A stretch of DNA of 64,000 bases from Parasphingopyxis sp. CP4 (GTDB taxonomy: Bacteria > Pseudomonadota > Alphaproteobacteria > Sphingomonadales > Sphingomonadaceae), in NCBI RefSeq assembly GCF_013378055.1, contig NZ_CP051130.1:186001-250000 (forward strand), in the 5' to 3' direction. The notes under the pieces were generated by a model. It was not told the DNA's origin, did not search any database, and worked only from the letters and a program-made list of their open reading frames with translations. Position 1 is the first letter of the stretch. Each line of letters begins with the position of its first letter. Shown here piece after piece: positions 24,982 to 34,220 of the stretch. A program made the position numbers and the translations under genes.

Positions 24982-26799
24982 ATGGGCCTTCGCAACGTGG
25001 CCATCATTGCTCACGTCGATCATGGCAAGACGACGCTAGTGGACGAGCTGTTCCGCCAATCCGGCACATTCCGCGAGAATGAACGGGTTGAAGAGCGTGC
25101 TATGGATTCGAACGAGCTCGAGAAAGAGCGCGGCATCACCATCCTTGCCAAATGCACCAGCGTTGAGTGGAATGATCATCACATCAACATTGTCGACACA
25201 CCGGGCCATGCTGACTTTGGCGCCGAGGTCGAGCGTATTCTCTCGATGGTCGACGGCGTTATCCTGCTGGTTGATGCCGCCGAAGGGCCGATGCCGCAGA
25301 CGAAATTTGTGACTGGCAAGGCGCTGGCGCTTGGCCTCCGGCCGATCGTTGTGGTCAACAAGATCGATCGCCCCGATGCACGCCCTGCCGAAGTGCTGGA
25401 CGAATGTTTCGAACTCTTCCTGGCGCTCGATGCAAATGACGAGCAGCTCGATTTCCCGACCCTCTATGCGAGTGGTCGGTCCGGCTATGCGGGCCGCGAA
25501 GATACGGTTCGTGATGGCGATCTGACACCGCTGTTCGAAACGATTGTCGATCATGTACCCGAGCCTGATGCGGATCCGGATGGTGAGTTCAAGATGCTCG
25601 CCACCTTGCTCGATCGCGATAATTTCATGGGCCGTGTGCTCACCGGCCGGATCGAATCCGGTCGCCTGGAAATGAATATGCCGATCAAGGCGATCGATGC
25701 TGAGGGCAATGTGGTCGAGAGTGGCCGCGCCACCAAAATCCTTGCCTTTGAAGGACTTGAGCGCGTTCCTGTAGAAACCGCGAAAGCCGGCGATATTGTC
25801 GCGATTGCCGGGCTGACGGATGCCACGGTCGCCAACACGATCTGCGCGCCCGAGGTTGAAACACCGGTTGACGCACAGCCGATCGATCCGCCGACACTCG
25901 CCATGACCTTCGCGGTCAATGACAGTCCGTTCGCCGGCAAAGATGGTGACAAGGTACAGTCGCGCGTCATTCGCGAACGGCTCGAAAAGGAAGCCGAGGG
26001 CAATGTCGCGATCAAGATCAGCGAGAGCGCAGAGAAGGACGCGTTTGAAGTCGCCGGTCGCGGTGAGCTTCAGCTGGGTGTGCTGATCGAAACGATGCGG
26101 CGTGAAGGCTTTGAACTGTCCATCTCGCGTCCCCGCGTGCTGTTCCGTGAGGGCCCGGATGGTCGCGAAGAGCCCTATGAAACCGTTGTCGTCGATGTCG
26201 ATGATGAGTATTCCGGCACGGTCGTCGAAAAGATGGCCCTGCGCAAAGCCGAGATGACAGACATGTCGCCTTCGGGCGGTGGCAAGACGCGGATCACATT
26301 TTCCGCGCCATCACGCGGCCTGATCGGCTATCATGGCGAATTCCTGTCCGACACACGCGGCACCGGGATCATGAACCGGGTCTATGAGAAATACGGGCCG
26401 TACAAGGGCACAATCGAAGGGCGCGCAGTGGGCGTGCTGATCTCGATGGAGCAGGGCCAGGCGATCGCCTACTCGCTCAACACGCTCGAAGATCGCGGGA
26501 TCATGTTCGTGTCGCCCGGCGAGGCGCTGTATCAGGGCATGGTGATCGGCGAGAATTCAAAGCCGCAGGATCTGGAGGTCAATCCGACCAAGACGAAGCA
26601 GCTCACCAATATCCGCTCATCGGGTAAGGATGATGCCATCCGCCTGACACCGCCGCGGCGGATGACGCTGGAACAGGCGATTGCCTATATCCAGAATGAC
26701 GAGCTGGTTGAGGTCACGCCCAAGGCGATCCGCATCCGCAAACGCCATCTCGATCCGCACGTCCGCAAAAAGGAATCGCGCAAGGCGGAAGCGGCTTAG
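24982..26799 (+). CDS. typA: Translational GTPase TypA/BipA
   Basis: Ribosome-associated GTPase, 605 residues, full length. G motifs: AHVDHGKT (G1, residues 10-17), [22 protein letters not shown]. The remaining domains resemble EF-G II, III and V plus the TypA-specific C-terminal domain ([31 protein letters not shown]). It assists 50S assembly and growth under cold or stress. The end overlaps the convergent phosphate transporter gene by 4 nt. Confidence 0.96.
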   Translation: MGLRNVAIIAHVDHGKTTLVDELFRQSGTFRENERVEERAMDSNELEKERGITILAKCTSVEWNDHHINIVDTPGHADFGAEVERILSMVDGVILLVDAAEGPMPQTKFVTGKALALGLRPIVVVNKIDRPDARPAEVLDECFELFLALDANDEQLDFPTLYASGRSGYAGREDTVRDGDLTPLFETIVDHVPEPDADPDGEFKMLATLLDRDNFMGRVLTGRIESGRLEMNMPIKAIDAEGNVVESGRATKILAFEGLERVPVETAKAGDIVAIAGLTDATVANTICAPEVETPVDAQPIDPPTLAMTFAVNDSPFAGKDGDKVQSRVIRERLEKEAEGNVAIKISESAEKDAFEVAGRGELQLGVLIETMRREGFELSISRPRVLFREGPDGREEPYETVVVDVDDEYSGTVVEKMALRKAEMTDMSPSGGGKTRITFSAPSRGLIGYHGEFLSDTRGTGIMNRVYEKYGPYKGTIEGRAVGVLISMEQGQAIAYSLNTLEDRGIMFVSPGEALYQGMVIGENSKPQDLEVNPTKTKQLTNIRSSGKDDAIRLTPPRRMTLEQAIAYIQNDELVEVTPKAIRIRKRHLDPHVRKKESRKAEAA

Positions 26800-27938
26800 G
26801 CCAACAGCCCTATTGCAAAGGCGATCCCGGCGGCGATCGGGAGCGTCGCAACCCAGGATAGCAAGACATTGCGGACGACCGATAGGTCGAGCGTGCCTCC
26901 GGCTGCGCCTGTGCCGATGATCGATCCAACAGAGACGTGCGTCGTTGATACTGGCAGGCCTAGACGGCTCGCAAACAGCACCAGGCTGGCCGTGATCAGA
27001 TTGGCCGAGATACCCTGGCTTGTATCGAGATGATTGATCTTGAGGCTCATTGTCTCGGCCACGCGGCGCGACAGGAGCCAGCCGCCCAGCGCCATCGCCG
27101 CCGTGACAGCTACCGCGGCCGCCGTACCGCTAAACAGATTGGCCCCGATCAGGAGCGCGGCAAGCTTGGGCGCGTCGTTAACGCCGCGCGCAAAACAGAT
27201 GGTGCTGGCCGAGAAGAGATGCAGGCCATCGAGAAGGCGCGTGAAGGATGTGCGCGCAACGGGTTCGGCACCGGCGTCGCAGACCTCTTCGGTTTCGACG
27301 ACCAGATGCGGCGCTTTGCACTCGGCATGGATCCTCGCGACAAAGCGGATGTCTCCGGCGGGGATCGGCTGGGCATCGACGAGGCAGATGCAATCCTTCT
27401 CCGTCGGCTTGGGGCGCGCGCGGCGGAGAATGAGATACGCGCCAAAGGCCATAAACGCCGACAAAAACGGACTGGTCAGCAAGGGCAGCAGGAATTTCGA
27501 ACCGAGATTGCCGAAGTCGAGCGATCCGGAGCTGCTGGCAAGGCCCGCACCGATCAGGCCACCGACTAGTGCGTGAGTCGTTGAAATCGGAAAGCCCAGC
27601 CGTGTAGCGAGCATCACCGTACAGGCCGCGCCGCCGCCAACCGCCAATGCAAAGCTGGGTGCACTCGCCAGTTCGTCATGTACCAGGCCCTTGCCGGAAA
27701 ATTGCTGAACCAGCGTATCGGCGATCAATATGGATGCGAGTCCACCAAGGATCGTTGCCACCGTCGCCAGGATAAGGGCGCTGCGATAGCTGAGAGAGGC
27801 CGAGCCCCAAACGGTGGCAAATCCCTTGAAATTGTCATTGGCGCCGTTGCTGAACGCCAAAAACAGCGCCGTCGAAGCCAGCAAAACAATTAGCAAGATA
27901 CAGCCTTTCCCAATGGCAGCGGTGTACAGCGCGCGCAT
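26796..27938 (-). CDS. Inorganic phosphate transporter, PiT family
   Basis: A 380-residue protein with two inverted half repeats: FSNGANDNFKGFATVWG near the N-terminus with GFPISTTHALVGG, and ARGVNDAPKLAALL with GLPVSTTHVSVGSIIG in the second half. These are the PiT signatures for proton- or metal-phosphate-coupled uptake. A cytoplasmic loop of about 60 residues separates the halves and contains several cysteines. No pho regulator or PhoU-like partner is next to it. Confidence 0.92.
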   Translation of the reverse strand: MRALYTAAIGKGCILLIVLLASTALFLAFSNGANDNFKGFATVWGSASLSYRSALILATVATILGGLASILIADTLVQQFSGKGLVHDELASAPSFALAVGGGAACTVMLATRLGFPISTTHALVGGLIGAGLASSSGSLDFGNLGSKFLLPLLTSPFLSAFMAFGAYLILRRARPKPTEKDCICLVDAQPIPAGDIRFVARIHAECKAPHLVVETEEVCDAGAEPVARTSFTRLLDGLHLFSASTICFARGVNDAPKLAALLIGANLFSGTAAAVAVTAAMALGGWLLSRRVAETMSLKINHLDTSQGISANLITASLVLFASRLGLPVSTTHVSVGSIIGTGAAGGTLDLSVVRNVLLSWVATLPIAAGIAFAIGLLA

Positions 27939-28051
27939 GACCGCTTGGGATAGTGTTCGGGTGGGGAGCGTGTTCGGTTACACCATTGGAGGTGGAGGGT
28001 GCTCGACCCATGGAAGCGTGATAACCTCATACTCGCATGGGAGATCGGGCG

Positions 28052-28786
28052 ATGGCCTTTGGTGGGGTGTTTGCGTGGATGAGAGGTGGGTCAACTGGCG
28101 GCCTGCGCTGCTCCGCGTGCAATTCTCGTCGGCCGCTTGCCAAGATCCGGGATATGCGGATTGGGGCGGTCTATTACTGCCGGAAATGCGATGTGCACTA
28201 CCATGTCTCGCCAGATGGTTCGGAACGGATACGCATGACGGCGGAGGACAGCCCGTTGGCCGAGCAATGGAATGCGGCGCCTTTGGTGTTGAAGCCTGAA
28301 ATGCAGGCTGCCCTGATCGCCATCGGTGCATCGCCGACGCATCCGACGCCGCCCAATCGCGAAACACCTTGTGCGGTAACAACCAGTGCGGGCGAGCACT
28401 TCCCCTGCGCGATTGTTCGGGAGCAAGCCTATCCGCCGCTCCACTATTCGCGACATCCACTGCGGTTAGGAAGCGAGATCGCGAAAGTTGAACCAAGCCC
28501 CTATGCGCTCCCGCTCAAGGTTCGCCGGAGCACGGCATCGCCGGTCGAAGTCTACAAGAATGTCTATGAGACGGAGATTGTGATGCCAGACGGATCTTGG
28601 CTTTCAGGCGGTGGCAGCGAGGTATTCCTCGCGGATCCGGATTATGACGCGACTACAGCGATGGTGCCGCCGCGCGGTAAGGAACGACCCAAGGACGCGC
28701 GACACGGCAATATCACCCAACAAGAAGCCATCATGGTCTTCATCGTCGATCCCTTTACTGCGCCGAAACAAGACCGCGCGGATTGA
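28052..28786 (+). CDS. Hypothetical protein with N-terminal zinc ribbon
   Basis: A 244-residue protein of unknown function. CSACNSRRPL and YYCRKCDVHYHV (about residues 19-53) form a C-x2-C ... C-x2-C zinc ribbon. The rest is proline-rich without a recognised domain; the final third repeats the pattern of short strands. Start at ATG 28052 is chosen because GGGAGA lies eight bases upstream; 28037 is also in frame. Divergent from the phosphate transporter and 50 nt before a lipoprotein gene. Possibly a SF4-type or regulator-like protein, but I would not name it. Confidence 0.6.
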   Translation: MAFGGVFAWMRGGSTGGLRCSACNSRRPLAKIRDMRIGAVYYCRKCDVHYHVSPDGSERIRMTAEDSPLAEQWNAAPLVLKPEMQAALIAIGASPTHPTPPNRETPCAVTTSAGEHFPCAIVREQAYPPLHYSRHPLRLGSEIAKVEPSPYALPLKVRRSTASPVEVYKNVYETEIVMPDGSWLSGGGSEVFLADPDYDATTAMVPPRGKERPKDARHGNITQQEAIMVFIVDPFTAPKQDRAD

Positions 28787-28836
28787 CGCGACCGGCCAAA
28801 TCCCTATCTCAGACACCTATGGTTTTTGGAGGTTGT

Positions 28837-29307
28837 GTGAAGCACGGGTCGGTTATCGCGATAATGGCGGGCGCGCTGGCGCTTGCCGCCTGCAATCCCA
28901 ATGTCGAACAGAACAGCGGATCGGGGACCGCGCCGCTCAATCGCGGTGAGGTGGATCGCTCCGATGAGCTCGTCCAACCGGTCGTGGTTGGTCAGTTCGG
29001 GCCGCGTTTCGCCGCCTGCCAGGCCACCGGTCAGGTGCGTACATTGGGTGGGCAAGCGGCCTTAGGCGTTCGCGCTGCGCCCTTTGATCGCGCTAGCCAG
29101 CTAGACAGTATCACGGTCGGCATGCGGGTGTTTGTCTGCAATCGCAGTCATGATCAGAGCTGGCTCGCGATCGTCTATACCGAAGAAGGCGACCTCAGCC
29201 CGAGCTGCGGTGTGTCCGAACCGGTCAATGCGCGGCGGCCCTATGATGGGCCGTGCCTCAGCGGTTGGGTGAATTCAGCCTTTATCCAGCTACGCGAAGC
29301 GCGTTAG
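28837..29307 (+). CDS. Lipoprotein with SH3-like region
   Basis: A 156-residue lipoprotein beginning at GTG 28837, which has GGAGG four bases upstream; the ATG at 28783 gives 18 extra residues ahead of the signal. Lipobox LALAAC. The body looks like a bacterial SH3 domain: LGVRAAPFDRASQLDSITVGMRVFVC, then SWLAIVY and a closing GWVNSAFIQL. Such domains bind cell-wall peptides. Four cysteines could form two disulfides. It precedes a convergent CHAP-domain protein, both suggesting the cell wall as target. Confidence 0.75.
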   Translation: MKHGSVIAIMAGALALAACNPNVEQNSGSGTAPLNRGEVDRSDELVQPVVVGQFGPRFAACQATGQVRTLGGQAALGVRAAPFDRASQLDSITVGMRVFVCNRSHDQSWLAIVYTEEGDLSPSCGVSEPVNARRPYDGPCLSGWVNSAFIQLREAR

Positions 29308-29316
29308 GCGAAGCGC

Positions 29317-29883
29317 CTATTCTATCCGTTCGGCTTGGGACGGATCAAAATTGGACAGCAATGCGCGATTGGCATCGACTTCGGTCGCGGCGATCTGGAG
29401 TTCCGGCTCGGCCTGGATCTCGTCGGCATAGATGAAACCATAGACCGGATAGTTGGTGATACCGAGCTGGCCAGTCGGCGTATGCCAGACCTTCACGACG
29501 CTCCAGTCATTATTCGGTGAAACATCCTCGGCAAGCACATTGCTCTCGATCATGCCGCGGCGGGACCAGTTTGCGTGGTTCAGGCGGATCTGGCGGTCGT
29601 TGACGACTTCGCGAACCATCGCGACATGGCCCAGCCGCATCCGGCCATGGGAGCGCAGGACCATCACGGAACCCGGGCGCGGTTCGCTGCCGCGTTCATA
29701 GCGACCTTCTGCCGAAGCCCACCAGGTATGGGCATTGCCGCGGATCTGGATGGCGGACACGCTGCGAGCATAAGTCACGCATTGCCAGCGCGGATCCCGC
29801 GCTTCGGCTGGCGTGCTGAGCACGAAGGTGAATAAGGCAATAGCGAGCAGGCTCAGAACAGCCTGAAAACGACCCGGAAACAT
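29317..29883 (-). CDS. Secreted CHAP-domain protein (probable peptidoglycan amidase/endopeptidase)
   Basis: A 188-residue protein with a signal peptide (cleavage after PAEA near residue 28). The CHAP domain shows the catalytic Cys in WQCVTYAR and His in LGHVAMV, followed by a third polar position in LNHANW. Members of NlpC/P60-CHAP cut stem peptides or cross-links. The C-terminal 40 residues are acidic and lack a known wall-binding domain. Confidence 0.82.
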   Translation of the reverse strand: MFPGRFQAVLSLLAIALFTFVLSTPAEARDPRWQCVTYARSVSAIQIRGNAHTWWASAEGRYERGSEPRPGSVMVLRSHGRMRLGHVAMVREVVNDRQIRLNHANWSRRGMIESNVLAEDVSPNNDWSVVKVWHTPTGQLGITNYPVYGFIYADEIQAEPELQIAATEVDANRALLSNFDPSQAERIE

Positions 29884-30003
29884 GTGCGACCCCCGAAAGG
29901 CAGTGTTAGCGACTTACTGAGGGTCGCATTCCCGGAAATCCGGGGCCAGGGAAGCCTAAAGCGATAAATGGTGGGGAGTCGGCGCTAAACTGCGCTTTCC
30001 GGT

Positions 30004-31938
30004 TCACCCATCCGATGTACCGACCAGTTCATCGACCGTGTTCGTGGTGATAGAGTGATAGCGCGGGCGGGCGTCTTCATAGATTCGCCGCGCCTGGCGT
30101 TCGCCCCAATTGCCTTCACCCATCAGCGCTTCAAACAGCGGTGCGACAAACTTTCGACGTCCCATGCCGAGCAGGAAGCGCTCCGTGGAATCGCGCGCAT
30201 CATCATAGCGATTGGCGATGGCCAGCATCAGCCAGGCAAAGCGGATCTCGCTATTCTGGGCCTGATTGAGGCTGAAGGTCGATTCCAGCATCTCAAGACG
30301 GTCGTCATCAAGCTCACGCGGCAGCCCGTTGATGAAGCGCAATCGTTCCTGGGTCGTCCATTCCGGCCAGTTGATAACCGTCACTTCTCCATCGCTTGCG
30401 AAACTGGCGATCGCCTGGTCGACGGCGCGAAAACGGTTCGACTGCACATGGACAGCATTTTCCGGGAGGCCGGGTTCGTAGATCCAGTGTTCCAACCCGA
30501 TCTCGTCGGCTTCATCGCCTTCGAAAAGATTGGTGCGCATATCGGCGATCAGCCCCGCACTGGTTTGCGGCTGGAACGCATTGCGATCGAAATAGTCGCG
30601 GAGCCACTCATCGAACCGGGCCCGGCCGACTGTTTCTTCGACGGTGCGCAGGAATACCGCGCCCTTTTCATAGGCAATGTCGGTCATGCCCTCATCAGGA
30701 TCGCGGCCGGCAAGATCGAGGTGCAGCTGGGTATCGGCCGATGTCAGCCCGCCGAGATCCTCGACATCGCCCATCATGTCGCTCCAGCCGAGATCGGCGA
30801 GCATCGCGGCCCGCTCGCGGCCATAGACGGCCTCCATGATCCGGTTCTCGAAATAGACAGTAAAGCCTTCATTGAGCCAGAAATCGTCCCAGCTCGCATT
30901 GGTCACAAGATTGCCAGACCAGCTATGCGCCAGTTCATGGGCTATCAGGCTGACAAGCGATTTGTCGCCGGCCAGAATAGTCGGCGTCACAAAGGTGAGG
31001 CGTGGGTTTTCCATGCCGCCAAAGGGGAAGGAAGGCGGCAGGACAAGGAGATCATAGCGACCCCAGCGATAATCGCCGTACAGCTCTTCGGCCGCACCGA
31101 TCATTTCTTCCATATCTTCAAACTCGCTGACCGCAGCGGCCAGCATCGAGGGTTCGGCATACACACCGCTGCGTTCGCCCAGTTCCTGGAAGGCCAGATC
31201 GCCGGCAGCGATGGCAATCAGATAGGGGGCAACTGGGTCCGCCATGCGGAAGCGAAAGGCGCGGCGGCCCGGTTCGCCATCGATAAGCTCACCCTCAGGC
31301 GTTAGCATTTCGGCGCTCATCACGACGCGCAGGCCTTCGGGCGCGGTAATCCGCGCGTCCCAGCTTTGCCGGATGCCCGGGCTATCTTGTGTCGGGATCC
31401 AGGTGCGGTTGAGGATCGCCTGACCCTGGCTGAACAGGAACGGCTCTTCACCACCGGCGGTTTGCTCGGGCGCCAACCATTGGAGGGCGGCCGCTCCGGG
31501 TGCGGATGCATAGGTGATTGTTACCTGTTCGGCGCCATCGAGCTGGATCGTCAGCGGCGCGCCATGCACATCGCCGCTATCATCGCCCATCTCCCAGGAC
31601 AGCGTTTCCCCCGTTGCATTGACGACTTCGCGAATTTCCAGACCCTTGCTGTCGAGTATCACTTCTTCGGCGTCATCGGCGAGTTCCAGGTCGAGTGTAG
31701 CCGAACCCACCATGCGCTGCTCGTTGAAATCGGCGTTGAGGTCTAGCGAGACATGGGTGACCCGCGCTTCGACCGGATTGGCATAGCTATGCGTGTCGCG
31801 GCCTTCTTCCGATGCATAGATGCTGGTTCCGTCGGCGGTTGTCGGCGCAGACCGGTTATCGCTCGCCGGGCCGCTACACGCAGCGATCATGCCGATCGCT
31901 GCCAGTGGCACGAAAAATCGGAAGGGTTTGAACATCAT
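30004..31938 (-). CDS. M1 family zinc aminopeptidase, lipoprotein
   Basis: A 644-residue exported protein with lipobox IGMIAAC. The M1 signature set is complete: GGMENPR exopeptidase motif, zinc site HELAHSW near residue 333 and Glu in WLNEGFTVYFE. The C-terminal ARM-like domain (about residues 490-620) resembles leukotriene A4 hydrolase type M1 enzymes. Expected to release N-terminal residues from peptides in the periplasm or at the outer membrane. It is divergent from the catabolic cluster at 32 kb. Confidence 0.93.
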   Translation of the reverse strand: MMFKPFRFFVPLAAIGMIAACSGPASDNRSAPTTADGTSIYASEEGRDTHSYANPVEARVTHVSLDLNADFNEQRMVGSATLDLELADDAEEVILDSKGLEIREVVNATGETLSWEMGDDSGDVHGAPLTIQLDGAEQVTITYASAPGAAALQWLAPEQTAGGEEPFLFSQGQAILNRTWIPTQDSPGIRQSWDARITAPEGLRVVMSAEMLTPEGELIDGEPGRRAFRFRMADPVAPYLIAIAAGDLAFQELGERSGVYAEPSMLAAAVSEFEDMEEMIGAAEELYGDYRWGRYDLLVLPPSFPFGGMENPRLTFVTPTILAGDKSLVSLIAHELAHSWSGNLVTNASWDDFWLNEGFTVYFENRIMEAVYGRERAAMLADLGWSDMMGDVEDLGGLTSADTQLHLDLAGRDPDEGMTDIAYEKGAVFLRTVEETVGRARFDEWLRDYFDRNAFQPQTSAGLIADMRTNLFEGDEADEIGLEHWIYEPGLPENAVHVQSNRFRAVDQAIASFASDGEVTVINWPEWTTQERLRFINGLPRELDDDRLEMLESTFSLNQAQNSEIRFAWLMLAIANRYDDARDSTERFLLGMGRRKFVAPLFEALMGEGNWGERQARRIYEDARPRYHSITTNTVDELVGTSDG

Positions 31939-32105
31939 GCTCTCCGGAAAAATAACTATTCGGGCAGGGAATTAGCCAATCGGCCGCGCATCGTCACCCT
32001 GTTTGCCATGCCCGCCTTTGTGTGCGGATATGGCAGCGGCAAGCCTAACCCTAGCTGAACCGTTTTGTCGTCGCCCCAAATCGAGGGAAGACGGTGATCT
32101 TCGCC

Positions 32106-32152
32106 TTGACCTTGGCGCCCATTTGGCCGACAATTGACGTAAACGTAAAGCA
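32106..32152 (+). promoter_or_regulatory. Promoter with LiuR-like operator for the acyl-CoA dehydrogenase operon
   Basis: TTGACC (32106-32111) and GACAAT (32129-32134) are spaced by 17 nt. Overlapping the -10 is the near-palindrome TTGACGTAAACGTAAA (32134-32149), 23 nt before the first start codon. The 26-bp block 32127-32152 recurs at 43368-43393 with two changes. From memory it resembles operators of MerR-family LiuR regulators of branched-chain acyl-CoA catabolism. Confidence 0.65.
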
Positions 32153-32172
32153 GAGCCGCTAGGAGAGAATTC

Positions 32173-33360
32173 ATGGCCGATGTCGAACCTTTGGAAGTCT
32201 TTCGTACTGAAGTACGGGATTGGCTGGCGGACAATTTCGATCCGGCCTTGAAGGGCCGCCACAGTCCGATGGGCATGGTCGACGGGCCGACTGATATGTC
32301 TCCCGACATGGTTGCCTGGCGGACGGCGCTTGGTGAACGCGGTTTCGGTGTACCGAACTGGCCCAAGGAATATGGCGGGGCTGGCCTTTCTCCGCAGGAA
32401 ATTGCGGTTCTCGACGATGAGATGCGCAAGGTTGGCGCCTATAATCCGGTTGGTGGGCTCGCCGTCGGCATGTTTGCACCGACGCTGATGGAATTTGGCA
32501 CGGAAGAGCAGAAGCTTCGCATGTTGCCGCCACTGGCCGATGGCTCGACGCGCGGCTGCCAGGGCTATTCGGAGCCGGGCGCTGGTTCTGACCTCGCCAA
32601 TGTGCAGAGCTTTGCCGAAGACAAGGGCGATCATTATCTGATCAATGGTCAGAAGACCTGGCAATCCGGCGGCCAATGGGCGGATTTCTGCTTTGGCCTG
32701 TTCCGCACCGACAAATCGACCAAACATGACGGGATCACCTTCCTCGTCGTCGATATGGATCAGCCGGGCATCGAGCGGCGGCCGATCAAGATGATCTCAG
32801 GCCTGTCGCCATTCTGCGAAACATTTTTCACTGATGTGAAAGTGCCGAAGGAAAACCGGATCGGCGAAGAGGGCAAAGGCTGGACGATTGGCAAGCGCCT
32901 CCTTCAGTTCGAACGCGCCGGTATCGGCGGTGGCGGCGCGCGTGCGATGATGCGTTCGCTGGCTGATCATGCGAAGAAATATGTCGAGGTGAACGACAAT
33001 GGCGAGATTGCCGACAAGGAATTGCGCCTCAAGATCATCAAGCATGAAATGACCGTGCGCAATTTCATGGGAACCGTTGGCCGGGCCAGACGGGAAGCGC
33101 GCGAGCAAGGCGGCCCAAGCGCGGCCAGTTCGGTGCTCAAGAATATCGGCGCGAAACTTGCCCAGGAACGCACTGACTTGATGATCGAAGTGATGGGCAT
33201 GCAGGGATTGGGCTGGGAAGGCGAAGGCTTTGAGCCGGATGAGCTGAAAACCACCCGTACCTGGCTGTGGAACCGCGCTGTCACCATTTATGGCGGTTCG
33301 ACCGAGATCCAGAACAATATCATTTCCAAGCGCGTGCTGGGGATGCTCGACCACCAATAA
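32173..33360 (+). CDS. Acyl-CoA dehydrogenase (FadE-like) no. 1
   Basis: Flavoprotein of 395 residues. FAD/substrate signatures: GCQGYSEPGAGSDLA and the strand-domain LSPFCETFFTDVKVP. At the place where the catalytic base is usually IEGG or YEGT, this protein reads TIYGGSTEIQ, a Tyr instead of Glu, so the base may be elsewhere or a partner subunit may be needed. It is a clear paralogue of the protein at 43478. Strong ribosome site AGGAGAG. First gene of a four-gene operon with SDR, ligase and cytochrome c, driven from the operator-bearing promoter just upstream. Confidence 0.92.
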   Translation: MADVEPLEVFRTEVRDWLADNFDPALKGRHSPMGMVDGPTDMSPDMVAWRTALGERGFGVPNWPKEYGGAGLSPQEIAVLDDEMRKVGAYNPVGGLAVGMFAPTLMEFGTEEQKLRMLPPLADGSTRGCQGYSEPGAGSDLANVQSFAEDKGDHYLINGQKTWQSGGQWADFCFGLFRTDKSTKHDGITFLVVDMDQPGIERRPIKMISGLSPFCETFFTDVKVPKENRIGEEGKGWTIGKRLLQFERAGIGGGGARAMMRSLADHAKKYVEVNDNGEIADKELRLKIIKHEMTVRNFMGTVGRARREAREQGGPSAASSVLKNIGAKLAQERTDLMIEVMGMQGLGWEGEGFEPDELKTTRTWLWNRAVTIYGGSTEIQNNIISKRVLGMLDHQ

Positions 33361-33408
33361 TCGGCTAGGGCCTCGGCTTAGCGAGATTGCCTTGCCGGGA
33401 GAACTGCC

Positions 33409-34194
33409 ATGAGTCGGCTGGACGGGAAGATGTGCCTGATCACCGGCGCGGCGCGCGGGATTGGTGAAGCAATCGCGCACGCATTTGTGGCAGAGGGCGC
33501 AGATATTATTGTTACCGACAAGGACGCCGCCGGGGCCAAGGCCGTGGCGGACCAGCTTGGCGGGCAATGGCTCAAGCTGGATGTTGCGGAAGAAGCCGAC
33601 TGGCTGGCCTGCGCGGAAGCCTTTCCACTAGTCGACGTGGTCGTGAATAATGCCGGTGTGACCGGTTTCGAGGACGGCGCACAGGCGCATGATCCGGAAC
33701 ATGTGACCCTGGCAGACTGGCACGATGTGCACCGCGTGAACCTCGATGGCACATTTCTTGGCTGTCGCTATGCAATCCGGGCAATGCGAAAAAAAGCCGA
33801 GGGATCGATTATCAATATCTCCTCGCGATCCGGCATGGTCGGCATTCCCGGCGCCGCGGCCTATGCATCATCAAAAGCCGCTATCCGAAACCACAGCAAG
33901 AGCGTCGCCCTCTATTGCGCCGAGCAGGCGCTTAATATCCGCTGCAACTCGATCCACCCGGCTGCCGTGCTGACACCGATGTGGGAACCCATGCTGGGTG
34001 ACGGACCAGAACGCGAGAAGCGCATGGCTGAGTTTGTCGCCGACACGCCGATGCGGCGCTTTGGCAAACCAGAGGAGGTGGCAGCGCTCGCCGTGCTCCT
34101 TGCCAGCGACGAAGCCGCCTATATGACAGGCACGGAATTGACGGTTGATGGTGGTCTGTTGGCGGGATCATCCGCTAGTCCAAGCCGCGAATAG
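33409..34194 (+). CDS. Short-chain dehydrogenase/reductase no. 1
   Basis: Classical SDR, 261 residues. NAD(P) motif [14 protein letters not shown], catalytic Ser in NISSRSG and YASSKAA for the Tyr-x3-Lys pair (near residue 151). The aspartate at the end of the second strand (VTDKDAAG) favours NAD(H). Placed between an acyl-CoA dehydrogenase and an acyl-CoA ligase, it is likely to oxidise a hydroxyacyl intermediate or a ring/side-chain alcohol of the same substrate. Confidence 0.9.
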   Translation: MSRLDGKMCLITGAARGIGEAIAHAFVAEGADIIVTDKDAAGAKAVADQLGGQWLKLDVAEEADWLACAEAFPLVDVVVNNAGVTGFEDGAQAHDPEHVTLADWHDVHRVNLDGTFLGCRYAIRAMRKKAEGSIINISSRSGMVGIPGAAAYASSKAAIRNHSKSVALYCAEQALNIRCNSIHPAAVLTPMWEPMLGDGPEREKRMAEFVADTPMRRFGKPEEVAALAVLLASDEAAYMTGTELTVDGGLLAGSSASPSRE

Positions 34195-34220
34195 ACAATG
34201 ACCTATCAGGGGAAGAGATA

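Noticed and set aside
30055-31305. 416-residue plus-strand ORF
   Set aside because: Antisense to the M1 aminopeptidase, which has a complete zinc site.
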